A stretch of 64,000 nucleotides of DNA from Paenibacillus xylanilyticus (GTDB lineage Bacteria > Bacillota > Bacilli > Paenibacillales > Paenibacillaceae), in contig NZ_JABMCB010000206.1 of the NCBI RefSeq assembly GCF_013359935.1, forward strand, positions 186,001-250,000, given 5' to 3'. Positions 1 through 8,270 of the stretch are shown one piece after another (position 1 is the stretch's first letter; each line of letters begins with the position of its first letter). Position numbers and translations under genes: made by a program. The notes below the pieces were generated by a model. The model saw only the letters and a program-made list of their open reading frames with translations. It had not been told where the DNA came from and ran no database searches.

Positions 1-1
1 C

Positions 2-538
2 AGGATCATATTGACGGAGATCGACAGGGCGAACGATATTATCTATGAGTTTCTAAACTCATCCAAACCGTCAGCGCCACAGAAGACGATTATGTCTGTA
101 GACTCTCTGCTCAAAGAAGTGGTCCTTCTGACGGAAAGCGAAGGCTTGATGAAAGGTTGCGAGATTACGCTCGATGAAGGGGACTCGCCGATGAACGTCT
201 CCATCGATGTCAAACAGATTAAGCAGGTTATTTTGAATATGGTAAAAAATGCGATGGATGCTATTGAGGACGTTGGTGAAGAGCATACAGGTCTGATTCG
301 AATTTCCACTGGAGCCGAGAACAGATACGCACAGATCTCTATTGCCGATAACGGTCAAGGCATGGATCATAACACGCTTGTACGTCTGTTTGATCCATTC
401 TTTACAACCAAAGAGAGCGGGACAGGTCTTGGACTCTCTGTAAGTTATCGTATTATCAAAAACCATGGGGGTACGATCTCTGTTGATAGTAAAAAGGGTG
501 AAGGAACCCGGTTTATGATTATGCTCCCATTGGTGTAA
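2..538 (+). CDS. C-terminal part of a sporulation-type sensor histidine kinase (cut by the window edge)
   Basis: The reading frame is open to the first base, so the start and the upstream sensory part lie outside the window. What remains is the end of the dimerisation helix (LTEIDRANDIIYEFLN, typical of Bacillus KinA/KinE-type kinases just after the HxxxNPL box) and a full HATPase_c domain: N box NMVKNAMDAI, G1 DNGQGM, F box FDPFFTTKE and G2 GTGLGLSVSYR. The protein should autophosphorylate on the missing histidine. In relatives such kinases feed the Spo0 phosphorelay, but which regulator this one serves cannot be seen. No terminator is obvious in the 120 bases before the MoxR gene. The kinase assignment is firm; the sporulation role is inferred. 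Confidence 0.85.
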   Translation, partial: RIILTEIDRANDIIYEFLNSSKPSAPQKTIMSVDSLLKEVVLLTESEGLMKGCEITLDEGDSPMNVSIDVKQIKQVILNMVKNAMDAIEDVGEEHTGLIRISTGAENRYAQISIADNGQGMDHNTLVRLFDPFFTTKESGTGLGLSVSYRIIKNHGGTISVDSKKGEGTRFMIMLPLV

Positions 539-660
539 CTGCAGGACATTGGAAAGGAATCGGCGCGTTCGTCGATTCCTTTTGTTTTTTTTGGGAACAA
601 TTCGGGTTATAGTTAGGATGAATGCGGATACATAATCATAGCTGTGAAAGGAAGGTCATT

Positions 661-1629
661 ATGGATATTCAGGGAATGGAACAGATGAACAGGCATCTGA
701 CAGAGCATGTGGGTCAGGTTATTGTAGGCAAGGAGCGAACCATAGAACTGATCATGACAGCCATTATCGCATCAGGACACGTTCTGCTTGAGGATGTGCC
801 GGGTACGGGCAAAACGATGCTGGCGAAATCGGTGGCATCATCTCTGGATTGCACGTTTCAACGCATACAATTCACCCCTGACTTGTTACCGTCTGATTTA
901 ACAGGGATTCACTTTTACAACCAAAAAGCCGGGGATTTCGAGTTTAGAGCCGGTCCGTTATTTGCGAACCTGGTGCTGGCCGATGAGATCAATCGCGCCA
1001 CACCGCGTACCCAATCAAGCTTGCTGGAATGTATGGAAGAGCGGCAGATCAGTATCGATGGATCAACGAGACAGCTGGAGCGACCGTTTATCGTCATAGC
1101 AACCCAGAATCCGATTGACAACCAGGGGACCTTCCCGCTGCCTGAGGCACAAATGGATCGATTTATGATGAAAATTCGGATGGGTTATCCGACCAGTGAC
1201 GAAAGTGTAGAAATTTTGAGACGTACTGTCGCCGGTCGTTCGGTCGACGATCTTACATCAATTATAAGTCGCGAGAAATTGCTGGAAGCTCAGCGTACAT
1301 ACCAATCTGTCCAGGTTGAAGAAGACCTGCTAAAATATATCATCCGTCTCACGGAAGAGACACGCCGACATCCCGAGCTGTCGCTTGGCGTTAGCCCAAG
1401 GGGAGCCCAAGCCCTGCTGAAGGCAAGTCAGGCATGGGCAGCGCTGCATGGCAGAGACTACGTGCTGCCTGATGATATCAAGATGCTTGCTGAGCCTGTG
1501 TTGGCTCATCGGCTAGTATTCCGTAACAGGGTTCGACAGCAGGAGGGGATGGCTGAGCGAATGATTCAGGAGATTCTGAGCCAGGCTGAAGTGCCTACGG
1601 AGAACATTGGCACCGCCAGTGGACGGTAA
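661..1629 (+). CDS. MoxR-family AAA+ ATPase
   Basis: A 322-residue AAA+ ATPase. The Walker A motif (GTGKT, about residues 48-52) is followed by FQRIQFTPDLLPSDLTG, the Walker B motif LVLADEINRA, the sensor-1 segment IATQNP and a C-terminal lid with SPRGAQALLKA. All are hallmarks of the MoxR family, whose members act as chaperones that insert cofactors or mature partner proteins. I chose ATG 661 because AAGGAAGG sits at the right distance; an in-frame ATG at 622 has no Shine-Dalgarno. It heads a tight operon with a DUF58 protein (2-base gap) and a DUF4129 membrane protein (4-base overlap), the usual MoxR-DUF58-membrane protein trio. The substrate is unknown. Confidence 0.92.
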   Translation: MDIQGMEQMNRHLTEHVGQVIVGKERTIELIMTAIIASGHVLLEDVPGTGKTMLAKSVASSLDCTFQRIQFTPDLLPSDLTGIHFYNQKAGDFEFRAGPLFANLVLADEINRATPRTQSSLLECMEERQISIDGSTRQLERPFIVIATQNPIDNQGTFPLPEAQMDRFMMKIRMGYPTSDESVEILRRTVAGRSVDDLTSIISREKLLEAQRTYQSVQVEEDLLKYIIRLTEETRRHPELSLGVSPRGAQALLKASQAWAALHGRDYVLPDDIKMLAEPVLAHRLVFRNRVRQQEGMAERMIQEILSQAEVPTENIGTASGR

Positions 1630-1631
1630 GT

Positions 1632-2756
1632 ATGGCATTGTTATGGCTTGTCGTTGTCGGGAGCATTGTCATTGGTTTACAAGGCATATGGTTTGGACGT
1701 CCGGCATTGCGAAAACTGAAGTATACACGTGAATTCAGCAAACTTCGCTGTTATGCAGGGGACGAGCTGGAGATGGTGGAAACGATAGCCAATGAGAAGC
1801 GGGTTTCGGTTCACTGGCTGAGACTTGAGGCGATGATGCCTGGCTCTTTTGTATTTCGCAGCGGTTCAGGCATGGATATCAGTCAAGGCGATATTTATCA
1901 GAATCATAAAAGTATCTTTACATTAAAACCGTTTACGCGTATCACACGCAAACATCCCTTTGTGTGCACTCAACGCGGTATATATACTCTGAACACGGTG
2001 ACAATGACCGGTGGAGATCTGTTTGGCATTTGGCGCACTTCAAAACCCATTCCTGTTCATCTGACCATGATCGTATACCCTTCTCTGGTCCATGCAGAGG
2101 AACTGCCCGCCATCTATCAGGTGTGGCAAGGTGAAGTTGAGGTGTCACGCTGGATCGTGGAGGATCCATTTCTCATTCTGGGTGTCCGTCCTTATGGTGC
2201 TGGAGACCCCATGAATCGTATTCATTGGAAAGCGAGCGCACGAACAGGTGAGCTGCAGGTATACAAGCAGGGATGGACAGCTGATCCACAGTCCTGGATT
2301 ATTGTAAACATTCAGGAATCAGCGGATATGTGGAGCGTGGTGACACGGCCTGAGGTGATTGAACGTGCATTGCGATATGCTGCAACAGCTGCGGTGGATG
2401 CGATCGGCAGAGGGCTGCCTGCAGGTTTTGCCCATAATGGCTATCGGGTAAACGGAGGGCGTGATCCGCTTCGGATTGAGCCCGATTATGGCAGCCCACA
2501 TCTGGAGCTGCTGCTGGAAGCGATGGCGGAGACAGAGCTGAAATGCATGGTTCCCATGGAGCAATTTCTGCATGATGAAGTGGAGCGCAATGAGGAAGCT
2601 CAGCAAGTTCGGAGTTATCTTTTGATCACATCCTATGTTTCTTCTGCGATGGAGCATGAAATTGCTCGCCTGCATGAGCAAGGTCATCGGGTAACTGTTC
2701 TGCCTGTAGAGCGGGAACAAAGCGGCGTGAAGAACAACAAGGCGGTGAGTGCATGA
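1632..2756 (+). CDS. DUF58-domain protein of the MoxR operon
   Basis: 374 residues. One hydrophobic segment at residues 1-20 should anchor the protein in the membrane. The DUF58 signature is clear in the middle: VRPYGAGDPMNRIHWKASA followed by RTGELQVYKQ. Family members share a von Willebrand A-like fold and are almost always paired with a MoxR ATPase, as here. It overlaps the next gene by ATGA, so the three genes are probably translationally coupled. No strong Shine-Dalgarno precedes the ATG, which also fits coupling to moxR. The biochemical role of DUF58 proteins is not established, and I infer only that it works with the ATPase. Confidence 0.9.
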   Translation: MALLWLVVVGSIVIGLQGIWFGRPALRKLKYTREFSKLRCYAGDELEMVETIANEKRVSVHWLRLEAMMPGSFVFRSGSGMDISQGDIYQNHKSIFTLKPFTRITRKHPFVCTQRGIYTLNTVTMTGGDLFGIWRTSKPIPVHLTMIVYPSLVHAEELPAIYQVWQGEVEVSRWIVEDPFLILGVRPYGAGDPMNRIHWKASARTGELQVYKQGWTADPQSWIIVNIQESADMWSVVTRPEVIERALRYAATAAVDAIGRGLPAGFAHNGYRVNGGRDPLRIEPDYGSPHLELLLEAMAETELKCMVPMEQFLHDEVERNEEAQQVRSYLLITSYVSSAMEHEIARLHEQGHRVTVLPVEREQSGVKNNKAVSA

Positions 2757-4060
2757 GTGAACCGACTTCGAGCAGATACAGACTCGGAATACCTCTGTCA
2801 GCAGTCCTACTGACAGGTATTTATATGTATCCGCTGCTAACCCTGACCTCGCTCTATGCAACCGGTTATCTGCCATACACATTAATGATCATTTACTTTT
2901 TAGCAAGCGGGTTAAGTGTGGTACTGAAACAAAAATTTCAGCGATTGGGAATGAATACTTGGATTCGGTTAGGTGCAGCTCTGCTTCTGGGAGCACTTGT
3001 CGCTTTGGTATTAACTTCGGCAGCCGGACTTTCATTGCCGGAGTTGTTCACAGCTCTTATATGGGGAATCATATCAGCCTACATAGGTTTGGCGCCCGAA
3101 CCGACACTTCGCTCCACCTTGATGTGGAGATGGCAGATTTTCGGTGTGGTTGGTTCCATTATACTGAGTAGTTTCTCACGCTGGCTGGAACCTCTTTACC
3201 CGCTGCAGCCGTATGTGGGAACGTTATACGCATCAGGTCTAATCAGCTTTATGGGCTGTTTGCTGGTCGTGTACAGCTCGCAGCTGGACAGGGCTGTACT
3301 AAACGATGGCAGCAAAAGAATGGTGCTTCGGGAGTTTGCCAGATCGAATCATCAGCGGTTGATATGGATGTTGATTATCATTGCGGGAATTGGAGCATTT
3401 CCCAGTCTTGCCGCATGGCTAGCTCCTCTACGGGATCGTCTGCTCGCATGGATCAGGGGGTTAATAGGCTCATCTTCCAATCAGCAGCTGCCCATTACAC
3501 CAATCTCTGGTATTGACCCGTCAATGCTTCCGGACAGAGTGGCGGAGCCTTCAGAACCATCTGTTTTCTGGGACATACTGGGTTGGGTCGTCTTAGGTGT
3601 ATCTGCTGCTCTGATTCTATGGCTGATCTTCAAATTGGGACGGAAGGTGATAGATCGTCTTATGGACCGATTGAAGGGGATGATGGAACCCAAGGAACGG
3701 AGTGCCGAACCGCGAACCGAATACATCGATATTAGTGAAACGCTGGAAACGCCTGTGAGAGAACGAAAAACCTGGTTTCGAAAAAAAGAATTACCCCCAT
3801 CAGAGGAAACCGAGCGTGTACGTTACTATTACAGGAAATGGATCGATAGTGCCAAACGTCGAGGGGTTGAAATTGAAGGCGCGCAGACTCCGCTGGAAGC
3901 AGCAGAGACGATCCTTCATCATAAGCGCTCATCAGGCAAGCAAGAGGAACGGAAACTCTCAGAGGTGTTGCCTGGTGCCTATAACGCAGTGCGCTACGGA
4001 AAAAAAGCTCCGGATCCTTCCGAGATGACCGAGATGGATCGGATCTGGAAGTCCCAATAG
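2753..4060 (+). CDS. Multi-pass membrane protein with C-terminal DUF4129 domain
   Basis: 435 residues. The first 230 hold about six hydrophobic segments. A short extracytoplasmic-type stretch follows (about 245-270), then another membrane span (SVFWDILGWVVLGVSAALIL) and a charged tail. The tail contains the DUF4129 signature VRYYYRKWIDSAKRRG and TPLEAAETI. In relatives this domain often follows a transglutaminase-like domain; here I see no Cys-His-Asp transglutaminase core, so the protein is a shortened version. The start overlaps the DUF58 stop (ATGA). The stop codon lies in the first unit of a short tandem repeat. It is the last gene of the MoxR operon. Confidence 0.85.
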   Translation: MSEPTSSRYRLGIPLSAVLLTGIYMYPLLTLTSLYATGYLPYTLMIIYFLASGLSVVLKQKFQRLGMNTWIRLGAALLLGALVALVLTSAAGLSLPELFTALIWGIISAYIGLAPEPTLRSTLMWRWQIFGVVGSIILSSFSRWLEPLYPLQPYVGTLYASGLISFMGCLLVVYSSQLDRAVLNDGSKRMVLREFARSNHQRLIWMLIIIAGIGAFPSLAAWLAPLRDRLLAWIRGLIGSSSNQQLPITPISGIDPSMLPDRVAEPSEPSVFWDILGWVVLGVSAALILWLIFKLGRKVIDRLMDRLKGMMEPKERSAEPRTEYIDISETLETPVRERKTWFRKKELPPSEETERVRYYYRKWIDSAKRRGVEIEGAQTPLEAAETILHHKRSSGKQEERKLSEVLPGAYNAVRYGKKAPDPSEMTEMDRIWKSQ

Positions 4061-4087
4061 ACCCAATAGACCCAATAGACCCAATAA
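4053..4087 (+). repeat. 9-bp tandem repeat, about four copies
   Basis: The unit CCCAATAGA is repeated three times exactly, with a fourth copy ending CCCAATAA. The stop codon of the DUF4129 gene is in the first unit. Because the unit is 9 bases and each copy contains an in-frame TAG, gain or loss of copies would leave the protein essentially unchanged. Replication slippage is the likely origin. Confidence 0.85.
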
Positions 4088-4168
4088 CGTGTTTATCCCT
4101 TTACTTTTCTTGTCACGTTCAAGTATCATGAGAGGAATACACAAGTTGGTCAGAAAAGGAGCAGACAA

Positions 4169-5125
4169 ATGAAGACAAATCATTGCAAAATTGTAGATTG
4201 CACCATTCGTGATGGCGGATTGGTAAATAATTGGGACTTTAGCGTGGACTTCGTTCAACAGCTGTACGCTGGATTGAATGAGGCAGGCGTTGATTATATG
4301 GAAATTGGCTATAAAAACTCGCCGAAACTGCTGAAAGGTGCCGAAGAGGCAGGACCTTGGCGTTTCCTGAATGATGATTTCCTGCGCAAAGTGATCCCGC
4401 AAAAAGGAAATACCAAATTGTCTGCTCTGGTTGACGTTGGACGTGTGGACGAGAATGACATTTTGCCACGCAGCGAGAGCATGCTGGATCTGATTCGTGT
4501 AGCCTGCTACAGCAAGGATGTAGACAAGGCGCTTGCGCTTGTTCAAACATTCCACGATCGTGGATATGAAACGACTCTCAACATCATGGCATTGTCCAAT
4601 GTTATGGAAAACGAGCTGCTCGAAGCCTTTGAATTGATCAAAGATAGCTCGGTAGACGTTGTGTACATTGTTGACTCCTACGGAAGCCTTGATCATAATG
4701 ACGTGAAATATCTTGTAGAAAAATTTAAAACCCATTTGCCAAACAAACGTCTTGGTGTGCATACTCACAATAATATGCAGCTTGCGTTCTCCAACACCCT
4801 TGTGGCGGCTGAGCTAGGCGTTGAACTGCTGGACGCTTCTGTGTATGGTATGGGCCGTGCAGCAGGTAACTGCCCAACAGAACTTCTTGTTGCTCATCTG
4901 AAGGGAACGAAATACAATCTCCGTCCGGTTCTGGGCGTTTTGGAACAATTGATGGTTCCTCTGCGTGAAAAAGAAGAATGGGGTTACATCCTGCCATACA
5001 TGATCACAGGTGCATTGGACGAGCATCCTCGTTCAGCTATGGCGCTGCGTTCGTCATCGGAGAAGGATAACGTTGTGGATTTCTACGATAAGCTGACAAC
5101 GCCTGAAGTGAATTTCGATAAATAA
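4169..5125 (+). CDS. HMGL/DRE-TIM-type aldolase family protein (4-hydroxy-2-oxovalerate aldolase-like)
   Basis: 318 residues. The N-terminus has the DRE-TIM metallolyase signature DCTIRDGG (usual form DxTxRDG), and GVHTHNNMQLA near residue 200 supplies the HxH metal ligands. These enzymes are TIM barrels that make or break C-C bonds next to a carbonyl using a divalent metal. The closest named type is 4-hydroxy-2-oxovalerate aldolase, but the usual partner acylating aldehyde dehydrogenase is absent, so the substrate is open. The ATG follows AAAAGGAGCAG at good spacing. The gene stands alone, closed by a strong terminator 100 bases downstream. Confidence 0.8.
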   Translation: MKTNHCKIVDCTIRDGGLVNNWDFSVDFVQQLYAGLNEAGVDYMEIGYKNSPKLLKGAEEAGPWRFLNDDFLRKVIPQKGNTKLSALVDVGRVDENDILPRSESMLDLIRVACYSKDVDKALALVQTFHDRGYETTLNIMALSNVMENELLEAFELIKDSSVDVVYIVDSYGSLDHNDVKYLVEKFKTHLPNKRLGVHTHNNMQLAFSNTLVAAELGVELLDASVYGMGRAAGNCPTELLVAHLKGTKYNLRPVLGVLEQLMVPLREKEEWGYILPYMITGALDEHPRSAMALRSSSEKDNVVDFYDKLTTPEVNFDK

Positions 5126-5223
5126 TTGCCGGTCAAATATTCACAAATTGACTGTCGCTTTTCTTTTCTGGACGAGACTCAATCGATTTATCAATAATAT
5201 AGTCTGAAATGCAGTTGTAAACT

Positions 5224-5262
5224 AAAAAAACATGGACTCCAAGCGGAGATTCATGTTTTTTT
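5224..5262. terminator. Bidirectional rho-independent terminator after the aldolase gene
   Basis: A run of A leads into ACATG-A-CTCC, loop AAGC, then GGAG-ATT-CATG followed by seven T. The hairpin can work in either direction. Confidence 0.85.
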
Positions 5263-5329
5263 AGTTCTTAGTACCTTGTTTTCTTACACAGATATGAATA
5301 CATATTCCTATTTTAAACTAAATTTGTAG

Positions 5330-5358
5330 TTCACGTCCGCAGAATTAAATGTTATTAT
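5330..5358 (+). promoter_or_regulatory. Probable sigma-A promoter of the GGDEF-EAL gene
   Basis: TTCACG, a 17-base spacer and TATTAT preceded by TGT (extended -10). Transcription would start near 5365, leaving a leader of about 143 bases before the ATG at 5508. Confidence 0.55.
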
Positions 5359-5364
5359 GTACCA

Positions 5365-5507
5365 GAAAGCATGTATGGGCATGTGAATTGAACGTTGGTA
5401 AATATTCACTGTCGAATGGTGTAACAATGAAAGTTTTCAAACCTGAACGTCACAACGCTGGCTAAAGGTTATTCAGGATAGGTGATCCCGGGAAGGAAAA
5501 ACACGGC
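5365..5507 (+). other. Leader of the GGDEF-EAL gene with base-paired segments (unassigned)
   Basis: The leader can form CCTGAA...TTCAGG (5447 to about 5481) enclosing GCTGGCTAAAGG, and a small GGAT-AGGTG-ATCC hairpin just before the AAGG of the ribosome binding site. The words CAAACC and GCTAAAGG recall parts of GEMM-I c-di-GMP riboswitches, but I could not match the whole core. It is left as an unassigned leader. Confidence 0.3.
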
Positions 5508-7634
5508 ATGAAGGCAAATTCGCAAGATCAGAGAAAAGTAATTTGGGTCGCGCTAGGCGGCTTATTGTGCTTTCTCGCAAGTCAATGGTATCGTTCCTCT
5601 GCAAGCTCTGATCTAATCATATCCGGATACCCGGTTCTGACGCTATTGGGCGGATTCGTTGCAGCAGCAGCCTGTATCGGCATTTACAACCAAAGCTGGT
5701 TGTTCCAGACCCAAAAGCTAACCCTGCGCAGGGTCCTGATCACAACACTCTTCTTATTAATTGGTCTGTTTGAATTGATTCATATCGTTTCATATGCAGA
5801 AGAGGTGCCGAGCGGAGCGATGATGGAATCAGAGTTCTCGCTGAAAATGATGACCCTTGGCTCTGTGGTCTGTACAGCCGGATTACTGCTCATTTATGTA
5901 GTGAGAGAAAAAGAAATAGCGTTACCACGTAAATTTTTACTGTTCAGTGGAACATTGGGTACATTTATCATGTTATACACACTGGGTGTCCAGGAATGGA
6001 TCTGGTTGCCGAAGCTAACCGAGGAAGGTCTGCTCAGCGGAACGTTTACGAGAATTCACCTTTTGACAGGTCTTCTGTGCGGTATTACTGCGGTTGTGCT
6101 GTTTCTGAAATGGAAAAAGGGCAAGGATGGAGATCTTCCCTCTATCCTGTGCGGAGCCCTTTGTTTTTTCTACGGAGAAGGCTACTTGGTCTCTGCTGCG
6201 GAAGTGAATGACCTGAATCTGTTGTTTGCAATGTGGATGAACTGTATGGGTTACTTTTTTATACAAAAAGGACTCTACACAACGGTCGTGGACACACCGT
6301 TCCTGAAACAGCAGGCCGCTGAAGCCAAAATGAACTATATTGCTCATCATGATGATGTGACAGGCCTGCCGAACCGCCGCCGCCTCTCCCAACGGCTGAG
6401 AACGTTACTGGACGATGCAGTGGAGCAGGAACAGCTAGTCGGTGTGCTTGTGCTGAATATTAACCGATTCAAAACGATTAACGATTCTCTTGGTCAGCAG
6501 GCTGCCAACCGCGTCCTTCGTCAAGTAGGGCAGCGACTCAAGCATTCTTCTCTGCCGGGCGAGGAAGTATATGGACTTGGACGGGACGAGTTTGTGATCA
6601 CGATGACGGACTTCTGGACCACAGAAAATGCACTGCGCCGAACAAGATCGATTTTGCAGCTGTTTGAAAAGCCGGTTATGGTTGATGGCAATGATTATCA
6701 TATTACGCTTGGCATAGGCATAGCCATCTATCCCCATGACGGGGGATCACCGGAGGAAATTATTCAAAATGCGGATACAGCCCTGCATAATGCCAAGGAA
6801 CAGGGCATCGAGCTGAATCGTTATGCCCATGCAATGCAGATGAAGGCACAGGAACGCCTGCAGCTGGAGAATGATCTGCGCAAGGCATTGGATCGGGGCC
6901 AGTTCTACCTCGTATATCAGCCACAGATTAATCTCGCAAGTGGAATGATTGTAGGCATGGAGGCGCTGGTACGCTGGCAGCATCCGCAGCGTGGACCGAT
7001 ATCCCCGGCAGAGTTCATCCCTCTGGCAGAAGAAAGTGGTTTGATCGTGCCACTGGGTGAGTGGGTGCTTCGGGAGGCATGTGCGCAGAACAAGCTGTGG
7101 CAGGAAGCTGGGTATCGCAAGCTATGTGTATCGGTCAACCTCTCAATGAGACAATTCAGACATTCCCATTTGCTGGACAACATCAGTGGTATTCTAAGGG
7201 AAACCGGATTGGAGCCTGTTTGGCTTGAACTGGAGATTACCGAGAGCATGACATTTGATAAAGATCGTGCGTTTGAGCAGCTGCGCAAAATCAAAGAAAT
7301 TGGTGTTCATATCAGTATTGATGATTTTGGAACAGGGTACAGCTCACTGCATTATCTGAAGGATCTGCCGATTGACCGGCTCAAAATTGATCGCTCATTC
7401 GTCAATGAAGTCATGGAGGATAGCAACAATGCGGCGATTGTATCGACCATTACATCCATGGCGCATCACCTGCAATTGAAGGTGACGGCCGAAGGGGTAG
7501 AGAACGAGGCACAACTCCTTTTCCTTCGTGATCAGCATTGTCATGAAGCACAGGGCTACTTTTTCAGTAAACCGATCGTTGCAGCCGATTTTGAGAAGCG
7601 GTTTCTACGAGATGTGGATAAACCTACAGGATAA
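5508..7634 (+). CDS. Membrane GGDEF-EAL protein; probable c-di-GMP phosphodiesterase with degenerate cyclase half
   Basis: 708 residues. Residues 1-262 hold about seven or eight membrane spans and no recognised sensor motif. The GGDEF domain (about 275-440) is degenerate: the signature reads GRDEF (358-362), and the metal site is Asn317 and Asn319 in LNINRF where active cyclases have Asp. The EAL domain (about 455-700) looks intact: EALVRW at 485, SVNLSMRQF, ELEITES, DDFGTGYSS, KIDRSF and AEGVEN. The expected activity is hydrolysis of c-di-GMP, with the GGDEF half possibly sensing GTP or acting as a scaffold. The ATG follows GGGAAGGA at good spacing. The next genes are tRNAs with their own promoter. 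Confidence 0.9.
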   Translation: MKANSQDQRKVIWVALGGLLCFLASQWYRSSASSDLIISGYPVLTLLGGFVAAAACIGIYNQSWLFQTQKLTLRRVLITTLFLLIGLFELIHIVSYAEEVPSGAMMESEFSLKMMTLGSVVCTAGLLLIYVVREKEIALPRKFLLFSGTLGTFIMLYTLGVQEWIWLPKLTEEGLLSGTFTRIHLLTGLLCGITAVVLFLKWKKGKDGDLPSILCGALCFFYGEGYLVSAAEVNDLNLLFAMWMNCMGYFFIQKGLYTTVVDTPFLKQQAAEAKMNYIAHHDDVTGLPNRRRLSQRLRTLLDDAVEQEQLVGVLVLNINRFKTINDSLGQQAANRVLRQVGQRLKHSSLPGEEVYGLGRDEFVITMTDFWTTENALRRTRSILQLFEKPVMVDGNDYHITLGIGIAIYPHDGGSPEEIIQNADTALHNAKEQGIELNRYAHAMQMKAQERLQLENDLRKALDRGQFYLVYQPQINLASGMIVGMEALVRWQHPQRGPISPAEFIPLAEESGLIVPLGEWVLREACAQNKLWQEAGYRKLCVSVNLSMRQFRHSHLLDNISGILRETGLEPVWLELEITESMTFDKDRAFEQLRKIKEIGVHISIDDFGTGYSSLHYLKDLPIDRLKIDRSFVNEVMEDSNNAAIVSTITSMAHHLQLKVTAEGVENEAQLLFLRDQHCHEAQGYFFSKPIVAADFEKRFLRDVDKPTG

Positions 7635-7701
7635 ACATCGGGCAGGGGCGTGGATCGCTTCTGTCTTTTTTATGTACCAAGGAAAAAGTGGGAAATGGAA
7701 C

Positions 7702-7730
7702 TTGCAAGGATTGGAGGAACATGTTATATT
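7702..7730 (+). promoter_or_regulatory. Promoter of the tRNA operon
   Basis: TTGCAA, a 17-base spacer and TATATT preceded by TGT (extended -10). It lies about 40 bases upstream of the tRNA-Pro-like gene and is the only strong promoter before the two tRNAs. Confidence 0.65.
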
Positions 7731-7769
7731 AGTTTTTGTAAAAACCATGTTAAGATTCTTAGGAACTTA

Positions 7770-7846
7770 ACGAACGTAGCTCAGCTTGATAGAGCACATG
7801 GTTTTGGAACCAGGGGTCACATGTTTAAATCGTGTCGTCCCGATCA
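7770..7846 (+). tRNA. Degenerate tRNA-Pro-like gene (probable pseudo-tRNA)
   Basis: The sequence follows a Bacillus/Paenibacillus tRNA-Pro(UGG) along its whole length. The D arm (GCTC...GAGC), T arm and 3' acceptor strand CGTCCCG are recognisable. Key parts are broken: the 5' acceptor strand (ACGAACG) mismatches CGTCCCG at three of seven pairs; the anticodon stem CATGG/ACCAG has three mismatches in the standard register, where the anticodon would read TTG; and the encoded 3' end is TCA, not CCA. G19 is A and C56 is T, which would keep a Watson-Crick D-loop/T-loop contact. An alternative 5-bp stem TGGTT/AACCA leaves only a TTGG tetraloop. Normal decoding looks impossible or poor. It shares a promoter and terminator with tRNA-Gly. 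Confidence 0.6.
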
Positions 7847-7854
7847 TCAATCGT

Positions 7855-7925
7855 GCGGGTGTAGTTCAATGGTAGAACTTTAGCCTTCCAAGCTAATAGC
7901 GTGGGTTCGATTCCCATCACCCGCT
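7855..7925 (+). tRNA. tRNA-Gly (anticodon TCC)
   Basis: A 71-base cloverleaf. The acceptor GCGGGTG pairs with CACCCGC, the anticodon loop CTTCCAA carries TCC, and the T arm has GGTTCGATTCC. CCA is not encoded, so it is added after transcription. It sits eight bases after the tRNA-Pro-like gene. Confidence 0.95.
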
Positions 7926-7937
7926 TAACTTCATTTA

Positions 7938-7975
7938 AGAAACCCTCTTGTTAATCACAAGGGGGTTTCTTTTTG
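7938..7975 (+). terminator. Terminator of the tRNA operon
   Basis: AGAAACCCTCTTGT and ACAAGGGGGTTTCT form a long stem around TAATC, followed by a short T run. Confidence 0.88.
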
Positions 7976-8020
7976 TCCAGAAAATGGAAATTTCAGTGTT
8001 GTTCTAGACCACTCAAACCT

Positions 8021-8048
8021 TTGCATTTACTCCATCTTCTGGTACAAT
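8021..8048 (+). promoter_or_regulatory. Promoter of the ABC-F leader
   Basis: TTGCAT, a 16-base spacer and TACAAT preceded by TGG (extended -10). The start would be near 8055, about 430 bases before the ABC-F start codon. Confidence 0.6.
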
Positions 8049-8270
8049 AATGGAGAATTGATACTATACATGAATGAGAGGTAACCACACGTCCCATGAA
8101 GTAAGACACATGAATTGAACCCCAGTAACTGCAGAACGTGTATGACGCAGTCAGCCGCAGCGGCTGAGCAATGAGATGATTCGTGTGTCCAAATTCAGCA
8201 ATGGGATCAGGTGTGTGTGCGAGCCGTTTGTTGTGGTTTGCGTTTACCTTGTTTAGGGGTATATTTCTTC

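Noticed and set aside
3959..4768. Minus-strand frame of about 269 codons opposite the aldolase start
   Set aside because: It is a shadow of the DUF4129 and aldolase genes, spans the tandem repeat (giving a GLLGLLGLL run) and has no promoter or ribosome binding site.
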